Positions 50,654 to 60,209 of a stretch of DNA of 64,000 nt are shown one piece after another (position 1 is the first letter of the stretch; each line of letters begins with the position of its first letter). This DNA is from Peribacillus glennii (GTDB taxonomy: Bacteria > Bacillota > Bacilli > Bacillales > DSM-1321): positions 248,001-312,000 of the forward strand of contig NZ_QVTD01000003.1 in NCBI RefSeq assembly GCF_003429105.1. The letters are read 5' to 3'. Both the position numbers and the translations under genes were made by a program. The notes below the pieces were generated by a model, which was given only the letters and a program-made list of their open reading frames with translations, was not told the DNA's origin and searched no databases.

Positions 50654-51010
50654 ATATACCGCCCCCCTCTTTATTAATCCTCCCCCATTTGCGGTTTGTC
50701 CTATTCGAAGGGAATCAAAACAGGCCAAAATAACCGTAAGCAATATGTAAAATGGGGCTGAATCCCCCAGAACCAGTCCTGAGAAATTACCGTTTATTTT
50801 CTGCTTATCGCTATTTTGCATTAATTAAAGGGCCCCTATGATTAACGGTCGGAATTTGTTGAGGAAGAGGTATTCTTGGCATTTGTTTCAGATTAACTAG
50901 ACGAATTAATTTTTGAAATGGTTTCAGATCCTTCACCAAAAAAAACAGCACCTCTGAAGAGATGCTTTGCTTAGTCAAAAATTAGTAGCGACCAGCGCAT
51001 TAATGCTTTT

Positions 51011-52072
51011 TTATACCCTTCTATAAGTGCGATACAGCATGATACCGGACAATGCCATGCATAAGCCGATCAGGCCGTTCATCAGATAGTTGCCAGCCGT
51101 TTTGGGAAGTTTTCCGCCCTTTTCGGTTTGCACTTTAACTGATTTCACTTTCGTTTTTTCTTTTACGACTTTTTCTACTTTCTCAGTTGCGGTTCCAAGA
51201 TCCTGGCCAATCTCGCGGACAGTCTCACCGTCAACCATTTCGCCTGTGATAAGAAGGTCTGCCAATAAGTTTCCTGCTAAATCGTAAATATTGACCTTTA
51301 GTTTAGCATTGATAAGCTCTTCCATCTTTAATACATCCCACAAGGTAATTGGCGTTTCTTTTCCATCTTTCACTAGGGCAAAATCCAATTTCATGTGCAG
51401 CATTGCAAATAACTCATCATAAATTGCAATTATTTCACTAACTTGTTCAGGCGTCAATTCGTCCAGTGTCTCAAAGTCTTCAAACGCCATCATTCTTTCA
51501 GCGAGTTTTTCAAATTTTGCTGTTGCTTCGTCGGTTGATAGTTCTTCCTCTATGGCTGCAAAGTGATTAGCTAAATTCTCCAGTTCTTTTTCCGTTATAT
51601 CAAACTCTTCTTGAAAAATAGTTAAGAGTTCTTCCATTGTTTCCTCATCGAATAACTCGTCGAATTCTTCTTCAGGGCTGGTGTAGAACATTAGGGAGTT
51701 AAGTAGGTCGTTAACGAAAATATAATGATCGATTTCATCATCATTTTCCAATAGCACATTTTTAGCTTGCTCCACCGTTAAGTCAATTTCAGCAAGGTAG
51801 TCTTCCAAGTTGCTGTAATCGGCTTTAATTACATCACCAAGGACAACTGATAACTCTTCAACACTCTCATAATCCTCGAGTTGCTCGTAATCGTTTGCCA
51901 ACACGCTGTCTATGTCTTCCCGTGTAACCTCAAATCCTCGTATGTCGCTTATTTCTTTCAAGTATGCTTCCATATCCTCGTCAAACGTTGGATCCTGTGC
52001 GGCAAATGATGTCATGGGCAAGATTGATAGAAATAAAATGAATGCAAGCACACTACCAGTAATTTTTTTCAT
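51011..52072 (-). CDS. Processed acidic surface protein with LPXTA sorting signal
   Basis: 353 residues: signal peptide 1-24 (cleaved after TSFAA), a very acidic helical body (for example EVTREDIDSVLANDYEQLED, DETMEELLTIFQEEFDITE), a basic segment EKVVKEKTKVKSVKVQTEKG and the sorting signal LPKTA (322-326). A membrane segment and RTYRRV complete it. This matches the family named processed acidic surface protein, whose LPXTA motif is a target for class D-type sortases. No sortase is in the window. Function on the surface is unknown. Confidence 0.88.
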   Translation of the reverse strand: MKKITGSVLAFILFLSILPMTSFAAQDPTFDEDMEAYLKEISDIRGFEVTREDIDSVLANDYEQLEDYESVEELSVVLGDVIKADYSNLEDYLAEIDLTVEQAKNVLLENDDEIDHYIFVNDLLNSLMFYTSPEEEFDELFDEETMEELLTIFQEEFDITEKELENLANHFAAIEEELSTDEATAKFEKLAERMMAFEDFETLDELTPEQVSEIIAIYDELFAMLHMKLDFALVKDGKETPITLWDVLKMEELINAKLKVNIYDLAGNLLADLLITGEMVDGETVREIGQDLGTATEKVEKVVKEKTKVKSVKVQTEKGGKLPKTAGNYLMNGLIGLCMALSGIMLYRTYRRV

Positions 52073-52214
52073 CCGTTTCCCTCTTTTTCCGTTTTTGTAT
52101 GTTTACAGATTAATTATATTCTACCAATATAAAAAAAGGCTATAACCAAAAATAGGATATAGCGAAACCTATTATCATAAAAATCCACTTTCCATAAAAA
52201 TCAATCATACATAT

Positions 52215-52244
52215 AGCAAAGGCCGCAGGAAAACGGCCTTTGCT
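52215..52244. terminator. Perfect 11-bp hairpin
   Basis: AGCAAAGGCCG pairs with CGGCCTTTGCT. It stands between the glucosaminidase stop and the upstream side of the acidic protein gene; no clear T-run follows. Confidence 0.6.
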
Positions 52245-52372
52245 GAATCGGAATTTCGATAACTATTCTAAAGGGACATACCCATGTATTCGGGTAACAA
52301 AAGTCATACAAAAGATATGACACTAGTTTAGAAAGCGAAATTATACGCATAAGGAAATTTGTTTAAACTGGA

Positions 52373-54814
52373 TTATTTAAGCTCCTGCACTACATACTGA
52401 GCACTTACCCATCCAATCGTTCCATCGGCCAGTTTAATTTTATACCAGTTTTTAGAAGCATCCCTAGTAATAGCACCATCTTTTTCCAGAACAAATTGAA
52501 CATAATGATTGACATTCAATTGAGTAATCACTTCTGCTGCAGTAGTTGCTTCTTTTCTAACATTTAATTTTGGATTAATGGCAAGAGTCCTGCCAAGATT
52601 CAGGACAGACATATATTCCTTATATTTATGAAATTCTTTAACATTGGACCAGTATATTTTATCTTCTACCTTAACTTTAATCCAATAGTCATTGGTTTTT
52701 TCAAGCAAGTAGAACTCGTCGCCGCTTTCCAAGTCGAGTACAGAATCAGTAGCTCCTTTTTCACTATATAACACTAATTTTTTATTAGCCTTAGCTTGGA
52801 TACCCGCCGGAAACACATCGCTTCCGACTGGAATGGCTGGCAGTTTCGGAACGATAGGATCAGCGGCTCCGGTGGAATAAGCTTTTTCATAAGGTAATAT
52901 CGCCTGCATATGTCTTGCAATGCCTTTTCCCCAATTCGGATCAGTAGCATAATAAAAATTCATGCCTTCACTCTTGGAATCTATTCGTTTGTTATTCATA
53001 TCCATGGTGCTGAATCCCAGGTAAGCCCCCTTGAATCTCCAATTACCAGAGGCAGGATTTAAGTAAGTAGCTTTCATTTGTTGGGCAATGTACTTGATAT
53101 TGCTATCTACTGTTGAAAATCGGTACGAAGCAATATAAGGACTTGCATCAAAAGAACCAAAACCAAATAGATTATTCTTTCCTAATGCTATATGAGAAGT
53201 TCCAAATCCACTTTCATGAATGGCATGAGCCGCCAGGTAAAGGGCATTTACACCATATTCCTTGGCTGCGTCAATAAATAGTTGCCCCTTGTTTGTCAGT
53301 ATACTTATTTTTCCATTTGCAACATTTTTTGTGATGTAATCATTGATTTGTTGCGCAGTAACAGGCGATTGCGTACGTAAGTCAATAAACTGATAACCAT
53401 CCCTATTTTCCATTGGATCACCCGTTATTCCCAATGAAATCCCAGGTACATATCCCGTTTTGCCGTCGAAGCTAATCTTATACCACCCGTTTGAAACCTT
53501 ATGTGTTGGACTGACGACGCTTAAGTCTGGCAATTCAGTGATAATTTCAGAGGCTTCATCAGCCGATTTTTTTACTGCAACAGCCGAAGTCGTAATATAT
53601 GTGAGTTTACTGGCTGCAATTGGTACTTCGTTTATAGCTTTTGAAAAATCATCTATATAAATATATCCTAGAGTACCATTGTATGTGACACTATACCAAT
53701 CCCCAATCCTTTTCGCTGAAGAAACGACAGTGTTCGCTGGAATTTCGGCCAGTTTCTTATGGGCATTTCCGAAAGAGGCATAAAGATCGGTAGATTTATT
53801 GGCTATATATTTTGTTTCTGCAAATGTCGTAAAAGATTCAGAGGTAACATCTTTGCTATTAACATATAAATCTTTTCCTTCATAATTCACACGGTACCAC
53901 AATTCTCCCAAACTGTTTTTAGCTTGTTGAGTGGATGCGAAACCATTGCCAGCCGGTATGGCATATACTTCTTTATTTCTGGAATCCGCTGTGGCATATA
54001 GTTTGGCGGTTTGTTTGGTAAAATAATAGGTTTCATTTGTATTTGTAAATGTATAAGTGATTGGCGGAACGTACTTAGTAAAATCCCCAATATAGAAATA
54101 TCCTGTCTTTCCACCGTAAGTTATCAAATACCAGTCGCCTATTCTTTTATTGGAAGAAACGGTAGCACCTTTTGGGATTTTAACTATTTTCTTATGAGCA
54201 TTACCATAAAACTCAAATAAGTAAGAATCTTTTTTTGCCTGGTATGTTGTCTTTGTGAAAGATGTAAAAACATTTTTTGTTACATCACTGCCATTTACAT
54301 AGACTGTTTTTCCTTTAAATGCGACACGGTACCACGCTTGCCCTTTGCTATTTACTATTTTTTGCGTAGAATAAAATCCATTATTCATTCCGACTGTATA
54401 AAGCTGTTTCTTCTTTGTATCGGGTGCAGGATAAAGATTGGTTGTCTTTTTGGTAAAGTAATAGGACTTAGCGATCGAGGTATATTCATAATATTCCTTT
54501 AAGTAAGAACCCACTACCCACCCCGTCTTTGTTACATTTTTCCCATTCGACTTATATGTATATGATACTTTATACCATGATCCATTTTTTTCTGTCGAAG
54601 TGACAACTTTGCCTTTCGGGATAGTAATTACTTTGTTATATTTCGTGCCAGCACCAGCACGTAAATTCACATTAGCAGTAGTTTGAAAAGATGTTTTACT
54701 AAATTTCACACTGGCAGCCTCAGCTATCAGTACGCCTTCATGGCCAAAAGGCACAGTAGATGCACCCGTTATAATAACTGAAGATAAGATAAATGCTCTG
54801 CCTAACTTTCTCAT
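52373..54814 (-). CDS. Secreted SH3-domain glucosaminidase (autolysin)
   Basis: 813 residues. Signal peptide 1-34 (cut after AEAA). A classical SH3b domain (about 43-108) is followed by two tandem repeats of about 140 residues, each with YYFTKxTxxLY and FYGNAHKK or FGNAHKK, RIGDWY, GY-Y-DF elements, then another SH3b (about 405-460). The glucosaminidase domain (about 490-660) has LYLAAHAIHESGFGTSHIAL with catalytic Glu534 and GKNNLFGFGSFD. Two more SH3-like units end the protein. It cleaves the N-acetylglucosaminyl bond of peptidoglycan, like LytD, and binds the wall through the SH3 units. Confidence 0.92.
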   Translation of the reverse strand: MRKLGRAFILSSVIITGASTVPFGHEGVLIAEAASVKFSKTSFQTTANVNLRAGAGTKYNKVITIPKGKVVTSTEKNGSWYKVSYTYKSNGKNVTKTGWVVGSYLKEYYEYTSIAKSYYFTKKTTNLYPAPDTKKKQLYTVGMNNGFYSTQKIVNSKGQAWYRVAFKGKTVYVNGSDVTKNVFTSFTKTTYQAKKDSYLFEFYGNAHKKIVKIPKGATVSSNKRIGDWYLITYGGKTGYFYIGDFTKYVPPITYTFTNTNETYYFTKQTAKLYATADSRNKEVYAIPAGNGFASTQQAKNSLGELWYRVNYEGKDLYVNSKDVTSESFTTFAETKYIANKSTDLYASFGNAHKKLAEIPANTVVSSAKRIGDWYSVTYNGTLGYIYIDDFSKAINEVPIAASKLTYITTSAVAVKKSADEASEIITELPDLSVVSPTHKVSNGWYKISFDGKTGYVPGISLGITGDPMENRDGYQFIDLRTQSPVTAQQINDYITKNVANGKISILTNKGQLFIDAAKEYGVNALYLAAHAIHESGFGTSHIALGKNNLFGFGSFDASPYIASYRFSTVDSNIKYIAQQMKATYLNPASGNWRFKGAYLGFSTMDMNNKRIDSKSEGMNFYYATDPNWGKGIARHMQAILPYEKAYSTGAADPIVPKLPAIPVGSDVFPAGIQAKANKKLVLYSEKGATDSVLDLESGDEFYLLEKTNDYWIKVKVEDKIYWSNVKEFHKYKEYMSVLNLGRTLAINPKLNVRKEATTAAEVITQLNVNHYVQFVLEKDGAITRDASKNWYKIKLADGTIGWVSAQYVVQELK

Positions 54815-55413
54815 ACTCTCACCCTTTGCCGGTTAACCGGTTTTTATATTTCGAATTAATAATGGCTGCAATCCTCAGATTTTGAAAAAAAACTATCCTA
54901 ATTATTGACTTGTTTATTGCTTTGAATTGAACATAGGGACATCTACTCATTTAGTATCCTCATACTGACTCTTCTAAAATTCTCCCATCTATTAAAATTA
55001 TAGTAACCTACCCATTTTTAGACATCAATAGACAAATATTACTAAAGTTGCAGGAAATTCTTCTTATCGACCTTCCTCACATTCATGTTATCGTAATTAT
55101 TCCCGTCCCAAGCCAGATTTGCCAGTGCATAAGCAATCATGGAAATACGCTTATTATTATGGGTGTCATGCCTTTTACCTAATACGGGTACTTGCATATG
55201 GTTATTTTTATACATACCATAGTAGCCCGTCGTTCCCCTTTCTTATTTTGCTAATTTGAGATATTGATAATTTTTTCACTAAAATATTTAAATTAGAACT
55301 ACCGTATGATCCGAAAGCAATATACGACCCGGTGTCTGCCTGTTTTATGGTTAGTGGAAGGATTAAGAGGGAATAGACACTATACATTGATAAAATAAGG
55401 AGGAGATCACATA
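54815..55413. other. Intergenic region with a short open stretch
   Basis: Mostly AT-rich. On the minus strand 55042-55215 encodes 57 residues (MYKNNHMQVPVLGKRHDTHN, then ISMIAYALANLAWDGNNYDN and MNVRKVDKKNFLQL). It has no convincing Shine-Dalgarno and could be the 3' remnant of a longer gene. I do not recognise it. Confidence 0.35.
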
Positions 55414-55791
55414 ATGATTACAAAAAACAAGATGATTGGTACATTAGCCATTGGAGCAGCTACCTACATGCTCAGGAATAAGCAATCCCGCGACAAAGTC
55501 ATGACACAAATCCAATCGGTTGCAACACCCGAAAATATCGAAAAATTAAAGAACCAGCTCCCGTTCCTGAAATCCATGATGAGTGGCACCACCACTTACA
55601 GCAATACGCAGCCACTCTTAAAGATGGATACTAACAATGACACAACTTATAAAGATCAAACACTTCAAAAAAAACCATTAAATTCAGACGGACAAACATC
55701 ATACAAGGAACAGTCCCTATTGGGAACAGACTTTGCACAAAAAGATGAAGACGATGCCCATTCCCTTGCTGAAGCTCCTAAACTCTTGTAA
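55414..55791 (+). CDS. Hypothetical protein with YtxH-like N-terminus
   Basis: 125 residues after AAGGAGGAG. The start, MITKNKMIGTLAIGAATYML, is a short membrane or amphipathic helix followed by RNKQSRDKVM. A polar, disordered region contains two similar segments (TTYKDQTLQKKPLNSD and TSYKEQSLLGTDF). General Bacillus small-protein style, no assigned function. Confidence 0.6.
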   Translation: MITKNKMIGTLAIGAATYMLRNKQSRDKVMTQIQSVATPENIEKLKNQLPFLKSMMSGTTTYSNTQPLLKMDTNNDTTYKDQTLQKKPLNSDGQTSYKEQSLLGTDFAQKDEDDAHSLAEAPKLL

Positions 55792-55792
55792 A

Positions 55793-55845
55793 GGGGTCAG
55801 TCCCCCGGTGCTATAAAGCAATAAAGCGGAGGGGTGATTCCCTTC
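55793..55845. repeat. GGGGTCAGTCCCC element
   Basis: Directly after the stop codon a self-complementary GGGGTCAGTCCCCC core is followed by GGTGCTATAAAGC and a half core GGAGGGGTGATTCCC. Its form and the AAAGC spacer resemble the pst spacer repeats on the opposite strand. Confidence 0.65.
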
Positions 55846-55893
55846 TGCATATCAAAATTAAAAAACGAATCTATTATAATAGGAGGTTTTTCA

Positions 55894-57036
55894 ATGAAGG
55901 CAGTTACGTTTCAAGGGGCAAAGGATATTCAAGTGAAACAGGTAGAGGATCCAACTCTTCAGAAGAATGATGACATTATTGTGCGGATTACTTCAACGGC
56001 TATTTGTGGGTCCGACCTTCATATTTATCAGGGAGCGCTTCCAACACACCCAGGTTATGTGATTGGTCATGAACCAATGGGAATCGTCGAGGAAGTAGGC
56101 CCGGAAGTGACAAAAGTAAAAAAAGGTGACAGGGTTGTACTGCCTTTCAATATTTCATGTGGACAATGCTACTACTGCCAACATGATATGGAAAGCCAAT
56201 GCGACAATTCTAATCCCAATAAAGAAATTGCTGATACAGGCGGTTATTTTGGTTTCACCGAACGTTATGGCAATCATCCCGGGGGCCAAGCGGAATTGTT
56301 GCGTGTGCCATTTGGCAATTTCATGCCGTTTGTCATCCCGGAATCTTGCGAGCTGGAGGATGAAGCCCTGCTTTTTATGTCGGACGTCCTGCCGACTGCT
56401 TACTGGAGTGTCGAAAATTCAGGAGTGAAGCAGGGTGATACTGTAGTTGTGCTGGGCTGTGGTCCTGTTGGCTTAATGACCCAAAAATTCGCCTGGATGA
56501 AAGGGGCAAAACGTGTCATTGCTGTCGATAATCTCCCCTACCGCTTGAACCATGCAAAAAAAATGAACAATGTAGAAACCATCAATTTCGGCAAATATGA
56601 TGATACTGGTTCATATATAAAGCAAATTACTGAAGGTGGAGCCGATGTAGTCATCGATTGTGTCGGAATGGACGGAAAGAAGTCTGTAATTGAAGCGGTG
56701 GAGCAAAAGCTTAAACTTCAAGGAGGAACGATAAGCGCCATCAAGATTGCCCTCAATGCGGTAAGAAAGTTCGGAACAATACAGTTAACGGGTGTTTATG
56801 GCTCCATGTATAATATGTTTCCGCTCGGCAATATCTTTGAGAGAAATGTAACGCTCAAGATGGGACAGGCACCGGTAATCCACTATATGCCGATGCTGTT
56901 TGACAAAATTACGTCCGGCGAATTTGACCCTACCGAGATTATTACACATAAACTCCCTATAGATGCAGCAAGTGATGCTTATAAAATTTTCAATGATCAT
57001 GAAGATGAAGTAATTAAAGTCGTTTTAAAACCTTAA
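55894..57036 (+). CDS. adhB: Zinc-dependent alcohol dehydrogenase, formaldehyde-dehydrogenase-like
   Basis: 380 residues from ATG 55894 behind AGGAGG. Catalytic zinc ligands are in TSTAICGSDLH and GHEPMGIVEEVG; structural zinc cysteines lie in NISCGQCYYCQHDMESQC. The NAD site is VVLGCGPVGLM. It follows the long form of the glutathione-independent formaldehyde dehydrogenase/AdhB branch. The substrate may be formaldehyde or another short alcohol or aldehyde. Monocistronic. Confidence 0.85.
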   Translation: MKAVTFQGAKDIQVKQVEDPTLQKNDDIIVRITSTAICGSDLHIYQGALPTHPGYVIGHEPMGIVEEVGPEVTKVKKGDRVVLPFNISCGQCYYCQHDMESQCDNSNPNKEIADTGGYFGFTERYGNHPGGQAELLRVPFGNFMPFVIPESCELEDEALLFMSDVLPTAYWSVENSGVKQGDTVVVLGCGPVGLMTQKFAWMKGAKRVIAVDNLPYRLNHAKKMNNVETINFGKYDDTGSYIKQITEGGADVVIDCVGMDGKKSVIEAVEQKLKLQGGTISAIKIALNAVRKFGTIQLTGVYGSMYNMFPLGNIFERNVTLKMGQAPVIHYMPMLFDKITSGEFDPTEIITHKLPIDAASDAYKIFNDHEDEVIKVVLKP

Positions 57037-57044
57037 CAGCAATG

Positions 57045-57081
57045 AAATCCCCTTTGGAATAGGTTTCCGATGGGGATTTTT
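57045..57081 (+). terminator. Intrinsic terminator
   Basis: AAATCCCC pairs with GGGGATTT, followed by TTC, about 10 bp after the adhB stop. Confidence 0.8.
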
Positions 57082-57215
57082 CATGAAAACTCCTGTGGAT
57101 TGAACTTGGCTAATCCAATTCCACTACCCTATTTTTGGAATAGGGAAAACGTTTTCCTTTAACACAAAAAGGTAATGTAATTGATAAGAGGAATTCCATG
57201 AAGGAAGGGATTTAA

Positions 57216-57371
57216 ATGGCTAATGATGTACTATGTGAGGTTAACAACGGCAAGTAATGGGCTCGAGGCAATAAATGCGTGGCCGACTCGATATACATAG
57301 TCAGCCACAAAGGAAGATAAGCACCAACAATGGAAGAAACCGATTGTAAAATGTTTGAACCAAAAATTTAA
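57216..57371 (+). pseudogene. DUF1540 gene with two in-frame TAA codons
   Basis: ATG 57216 has GGAAGGG upstream. The single frame of 52 codons reads MANDVLCEVNNGK, TAA, WARGNKCVADSIYIVSHKGR, TAA, APTMEETDCKMFEPKI, stop. It matches the cysteine-containing DUF1540 pattern (C-x-V-x-N-C-x-Y-W, N-x-C, E-T-D-C). The second conserved Cys is Gly, and Tyr is replaced by the first TAA. Frame and length are intact, so inactivation is by point changes and looks recent. Confidence 0.75.
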
Positions 57372-57377
57372 CTACAA

Positions 57378-57401
57378 AGGAGCAACCGCATGGTTGCTCC
57401 T
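57378..57401. terminator. Hairpin between DUF1540 pseudogene and transporter
   Basis: A perfect 10-bp stem AGGAGCAACC/GGTTGCTCCT with a 4-nt loop between convergent genes. The T-run is short. Confidence 0.7.
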
Positions 57402-57417
57402 CTGTATTGGACAAATA

Positions 57418-58674
57418 TTAACAAATTGAATCTGTCGGTTTTGGGTTTTTAAGTCCGAACAGCGGACGGATGAATAATGCCAAGAATGTGCCAAGCATGG
57501 CCATGACCATCCATACCCAGCCGTGCAGGCTGAAGGAAGCAATTCCTCCAAAGTAAGCTCCTATGTTGCAGCCAAAGGCAAGGCGCGCTCCATATCCCAT
57601 CAGGATTCCCCCAATGATCGAAGCTCCTGCTACACCCGGCTTGATTTTCTTAGGCTTGAATGTACCTTGGAAAGCGGCAGAAATGAAAGCACCCAACATT
57701 ATGCCAAAGTTCATGACGCTTGTGGAATCGGCCAAAACCGTTTGCGTGAGGGCCATTCCGTTTGCCCCTTGAAAATAACCCCAGCTGGCAACGTCAACTC
57801 CGGCTGCTGCCAGAGCCTTTCCTCCCCATAAAGCGAATGCAGAAGTGATTCCCCATGGATTTCCCCTAATGGTAAGGGTCAAGGCATTTAAGACAGCCAG
57901 GATAATGGCAGCAGCGAACAGCGGCCATGACCCGCGGACAATCTTTTTCCATCCTGAAGTGGTCGGCAGCGGCTTCATCATCGGCGGATTTTTCTTTTTT
58001 GCAATTAGGAGGGTGACCCAATAAATGGCCGCAAACATAGCCATTTGAACCAGCCAAGCTCCAAAATAACCGAGACCGGTAGATTCAGCGAGGGAGATTG
58101 GCTGAAGCTTAGGCGTATCTTCCATCCAAAATGTGAAATGGTAGGCACCGAGAACAGAGCCTGCGATGAAGGAAATGAGCGTCAAAACCATTGAAGACGA
58201 CCCTCCACCAACAGAATACAAAGTCCCGGAGGCACAGCCATTTCCAAGCTGCATCCCTATTCCGAAAATAAATGCTCCAAATAACACGCTTGCCCCTACA
58301 GGCGAAACATAGCCGACCGGCTTAACCCCGGTAAAGCTAAAACCAGTACTTAAAATAATCGCAAATAACGTAGTGGCAATCGCCAGCATCAGCATATGCG
58401 CTTGAAGCCCCTGAACATTTCCTACTGAAACGAGCCTGCGGAAGGCAGATGTAAACCCAAAGCGGGCATGCAATAAAGTTGCACCAAGGGCAAGGCCGAT
58501 GATAAACAGGATACCCTGAATCCAGTTTGCCTTGGTGACAATCGCAATTAATAGAATGATTGCTGCCAGAATCCCGGTGGCAACCAATGGTTTTTGAACC
58601 GGGCTAAGCTTAGTGACAACCGTTGTGGATTTATGATTCCAGTTTGCGGGTGTATTTACAGTAGTCTGTGCCAC
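57418..58674 (-). CDS. YeeE/YedE-family transporter (thiosulfate or sulfur compound uptake)
   Basis: 418 residues with about ten membrane helices. The two family signatures are IGMQLGNGCASGTLYSVGGG and GARLAFGCNIGAYFGGIASF, each with the cysteine used in the thiosulfate-uptake mechanism of TsuA/YeeE. It starts ATG behind AAGGAGAG. No TusA-type partner gene is next to it. Substrate is inferred from the family. Confidence 0.88.
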   Translation of the reverse strand: MAQTTVNTPANWNHKSTTVVTKLSPVQKPLVATGILAAIILLIAIVTKANWIQGILFIIGLALGATLLHARFGFTSAFRRLVSVGNVQGLQAHMLMLAIATTLFAIILSTGFSFTGVKPVGYVSPVGASVLFGAFIFGIGMQLGNGCASGTLYSVGGGSSSMVLTLISFIAGSVLGAYHFTFWMEDTPKLQPISLAESTGLGYFGAWLVQMAMFAAIYWVTLLIAKKKNPPMMKPLPTTSGWKKIVRGSWPLFAAAIILAVLNALTLTIRGNPWGITSAFALWGGKALAAAGVDVASWGYFQGANGMALTQTVLADSTSVMNFGIMLGAFISAAFQGTFKPKKIKPGVAGASIIGGILMGYGARLAFGCNIGAYFGGIASFSLHGWVWMVMAMLGTFLALFIRPLFGLKNPKPTDSIC

Positions 58675-58865
58675 TGAACTCTCTCCTTATCCAATAAAAT
58701 TAGTCGGATTTATGATCCTTATACACCATATAACGATTCGTACGTAATGTAAAGTTCCTTGCTTAATTAATATAATTCGGAAAAAATCAACAATTCTGCA
58801 TTAGATCAACCATTTTAATTTTGGAGATTTACATTCAACGGCCTCAATGCAAATTAACTTCCAAC

Positions 58866-58899
58866 AAAAAGAAAAAGACCGCTTCACTTAAAAGCGGTC
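58866..58899 (-). terminator. Intrinsic terminator of the nitrilase gene
   Basis: GACCGCTT/AAGCGGTC stem followed on the minus strand by TTTTTCTTTTTG. Confidence 0.88.
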
Positions 58900-58963
58900 G
58901 TCTATAACCATTCTGTGTCTTCGCCTTTTACAAAGGCTCATCTTACATTTTCTCATAATATAG

Positions 58964-59941
58964 TTACTTTTCTGCTTGAACTTTTGAATCCAGCCATTTC
59001 ACGCTCTCTTGCTTTTGTTCATTCACGTGCAGCTGAAACACATCCGGACGGGAGTAGTGACCCACGACATCAAAATCAAATTGGCTAGAAGCAATATCCC
59101 GTAAATCCAGGTCGGCGATCAGGATATCTTCTTTGCCGAACACCGGCCCTGCCATATATTCACCCAGTGGACCTACTATAGCACTGCCCCCGATACTCAT
59201 CTGTTCTGGTGAAGAAGCCAATTCTGAGTAGCAGGCTAAATCTGTCGGGTACATATCCTTTGTTACGTATTGGTTAGAAGATAAAACAAAGCATCTTCCC
59301 TCCGCAGCAATATGGCGGATGGTCGACTGCCATAGTTCCCTTGCATCTGCAGTTGGTGTAATGTATATTTGCACACCTTTGGCATACATGGCGGTTCTCG
59401 CTAACGGCATGTAGTTTTCCCAACAAATTAACGCTCCAATGCGCCCATAAGGTGTATCAAACACAGGCAGTGTGCTTCCATCACCTTCCCCCCAAATCAG
59501 CCGTTCAGAAGCTGTCGGCTTTAATTTTCGATGCTTCCCTAACAGCGTGCCATCTGGCCCAAAAAATAATACACTGCAATAAAGCGTCCCTCTGCTAAAC
59601 TCGTTATCTCTCTCAATAACACCAATGATCATATAGACTCCAGCTTTTCGGGCTGCCTCGCCTAACAGTGCTGTCTCTTCTCCCGGCACAGTAACAGAAT
59701 TTTCCCAATAACGAAGCCAGTCCTTTCTCCCTTCCTGCGAACGGCTGCCTACGCTTGTCCCAAAGCTGAGCCCCCTTGGATATGCAGGAATAAAGGCCTC
59801 AGGAAAAACTACGATGTTTGCTCCTTTTTCCCCTGCCTGCAGAGTCAAACCTACCGCTTTTTCTGTACTGGCTTTCCGGTCCATGATCACGGAAGCTGCT
59901 TGAACCACTGCTACCCGCACTTTGGTTTCTTGGTTTGCCAT
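58964..59941 (-). CDS. Nitrilase/carbon-nitrogen hydrolase
   Basis: 325 residues from ATG 59941 behind GAGGAGG; a longer start adds seven. The catalytic triad is Glu in VVFPEAFIPAYPRG, Lys in KHRKLKPTASERLIWGEGDG and Cys in LICWENYMPLAR, the pattern of true nitrilases rather than amidases. It should hydrolyse an organic nitrile to an acid and ammonia. No phenylacetaldoxime dehydratase or other aldoxime-pathway gene is present. Monocistronic. Confidence 0.92.
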   Translation of the reverse strand: MANQETKVRVAVVQAASVIMDRKASTEKAVGLTLQAGEKGANIVVFPEAFIPAYPRGLSFGTSVGSRSQEGRKDWLRYWENSVTVPGEETALLGEAARKAGVYMIIGVIERDNEFSRGTLYCSVLFFGPDGTLLGKHRKLKPTASERLIWGEGDGSTLPVFDTPYGRIGALICWENYMPLARTAMYAKGVQIYITPTADARELWQSTIRHIAAEGRCFVLSSNQYVTKDMYPTDLACYSELASSPEQMSIGGSAIVGPLGEYMAGPVFGKEDILIADLDLRDIASSQFDFDVVGHYSRPDVFQLHVNEQKQESVKWLDSKVQAEK

Positions 59942-60209
59942 ATCAAATCCTCCTCTTTGCACTGATTTACATATTTCTTTTAAGAAAACAGAAACTTAAG
60001 TATATTCAAATTATATTACAAATTAAAGTTCTTAGGTTCATTCAAAAGTTTATTAAGTAAGAATTTATAAATGGAAAGGTTTATGGGTTTAATCTAGTGG
60101 GAATAGACTTGCATGATTTTAGTCGCTTAGTTTTGACTGCGGTATGCTTTTTTCACTTTTTCTTCATAATAGTGTTGACCGATGATTTTGAAAGTTAGGA
60201 TGAGACCCA

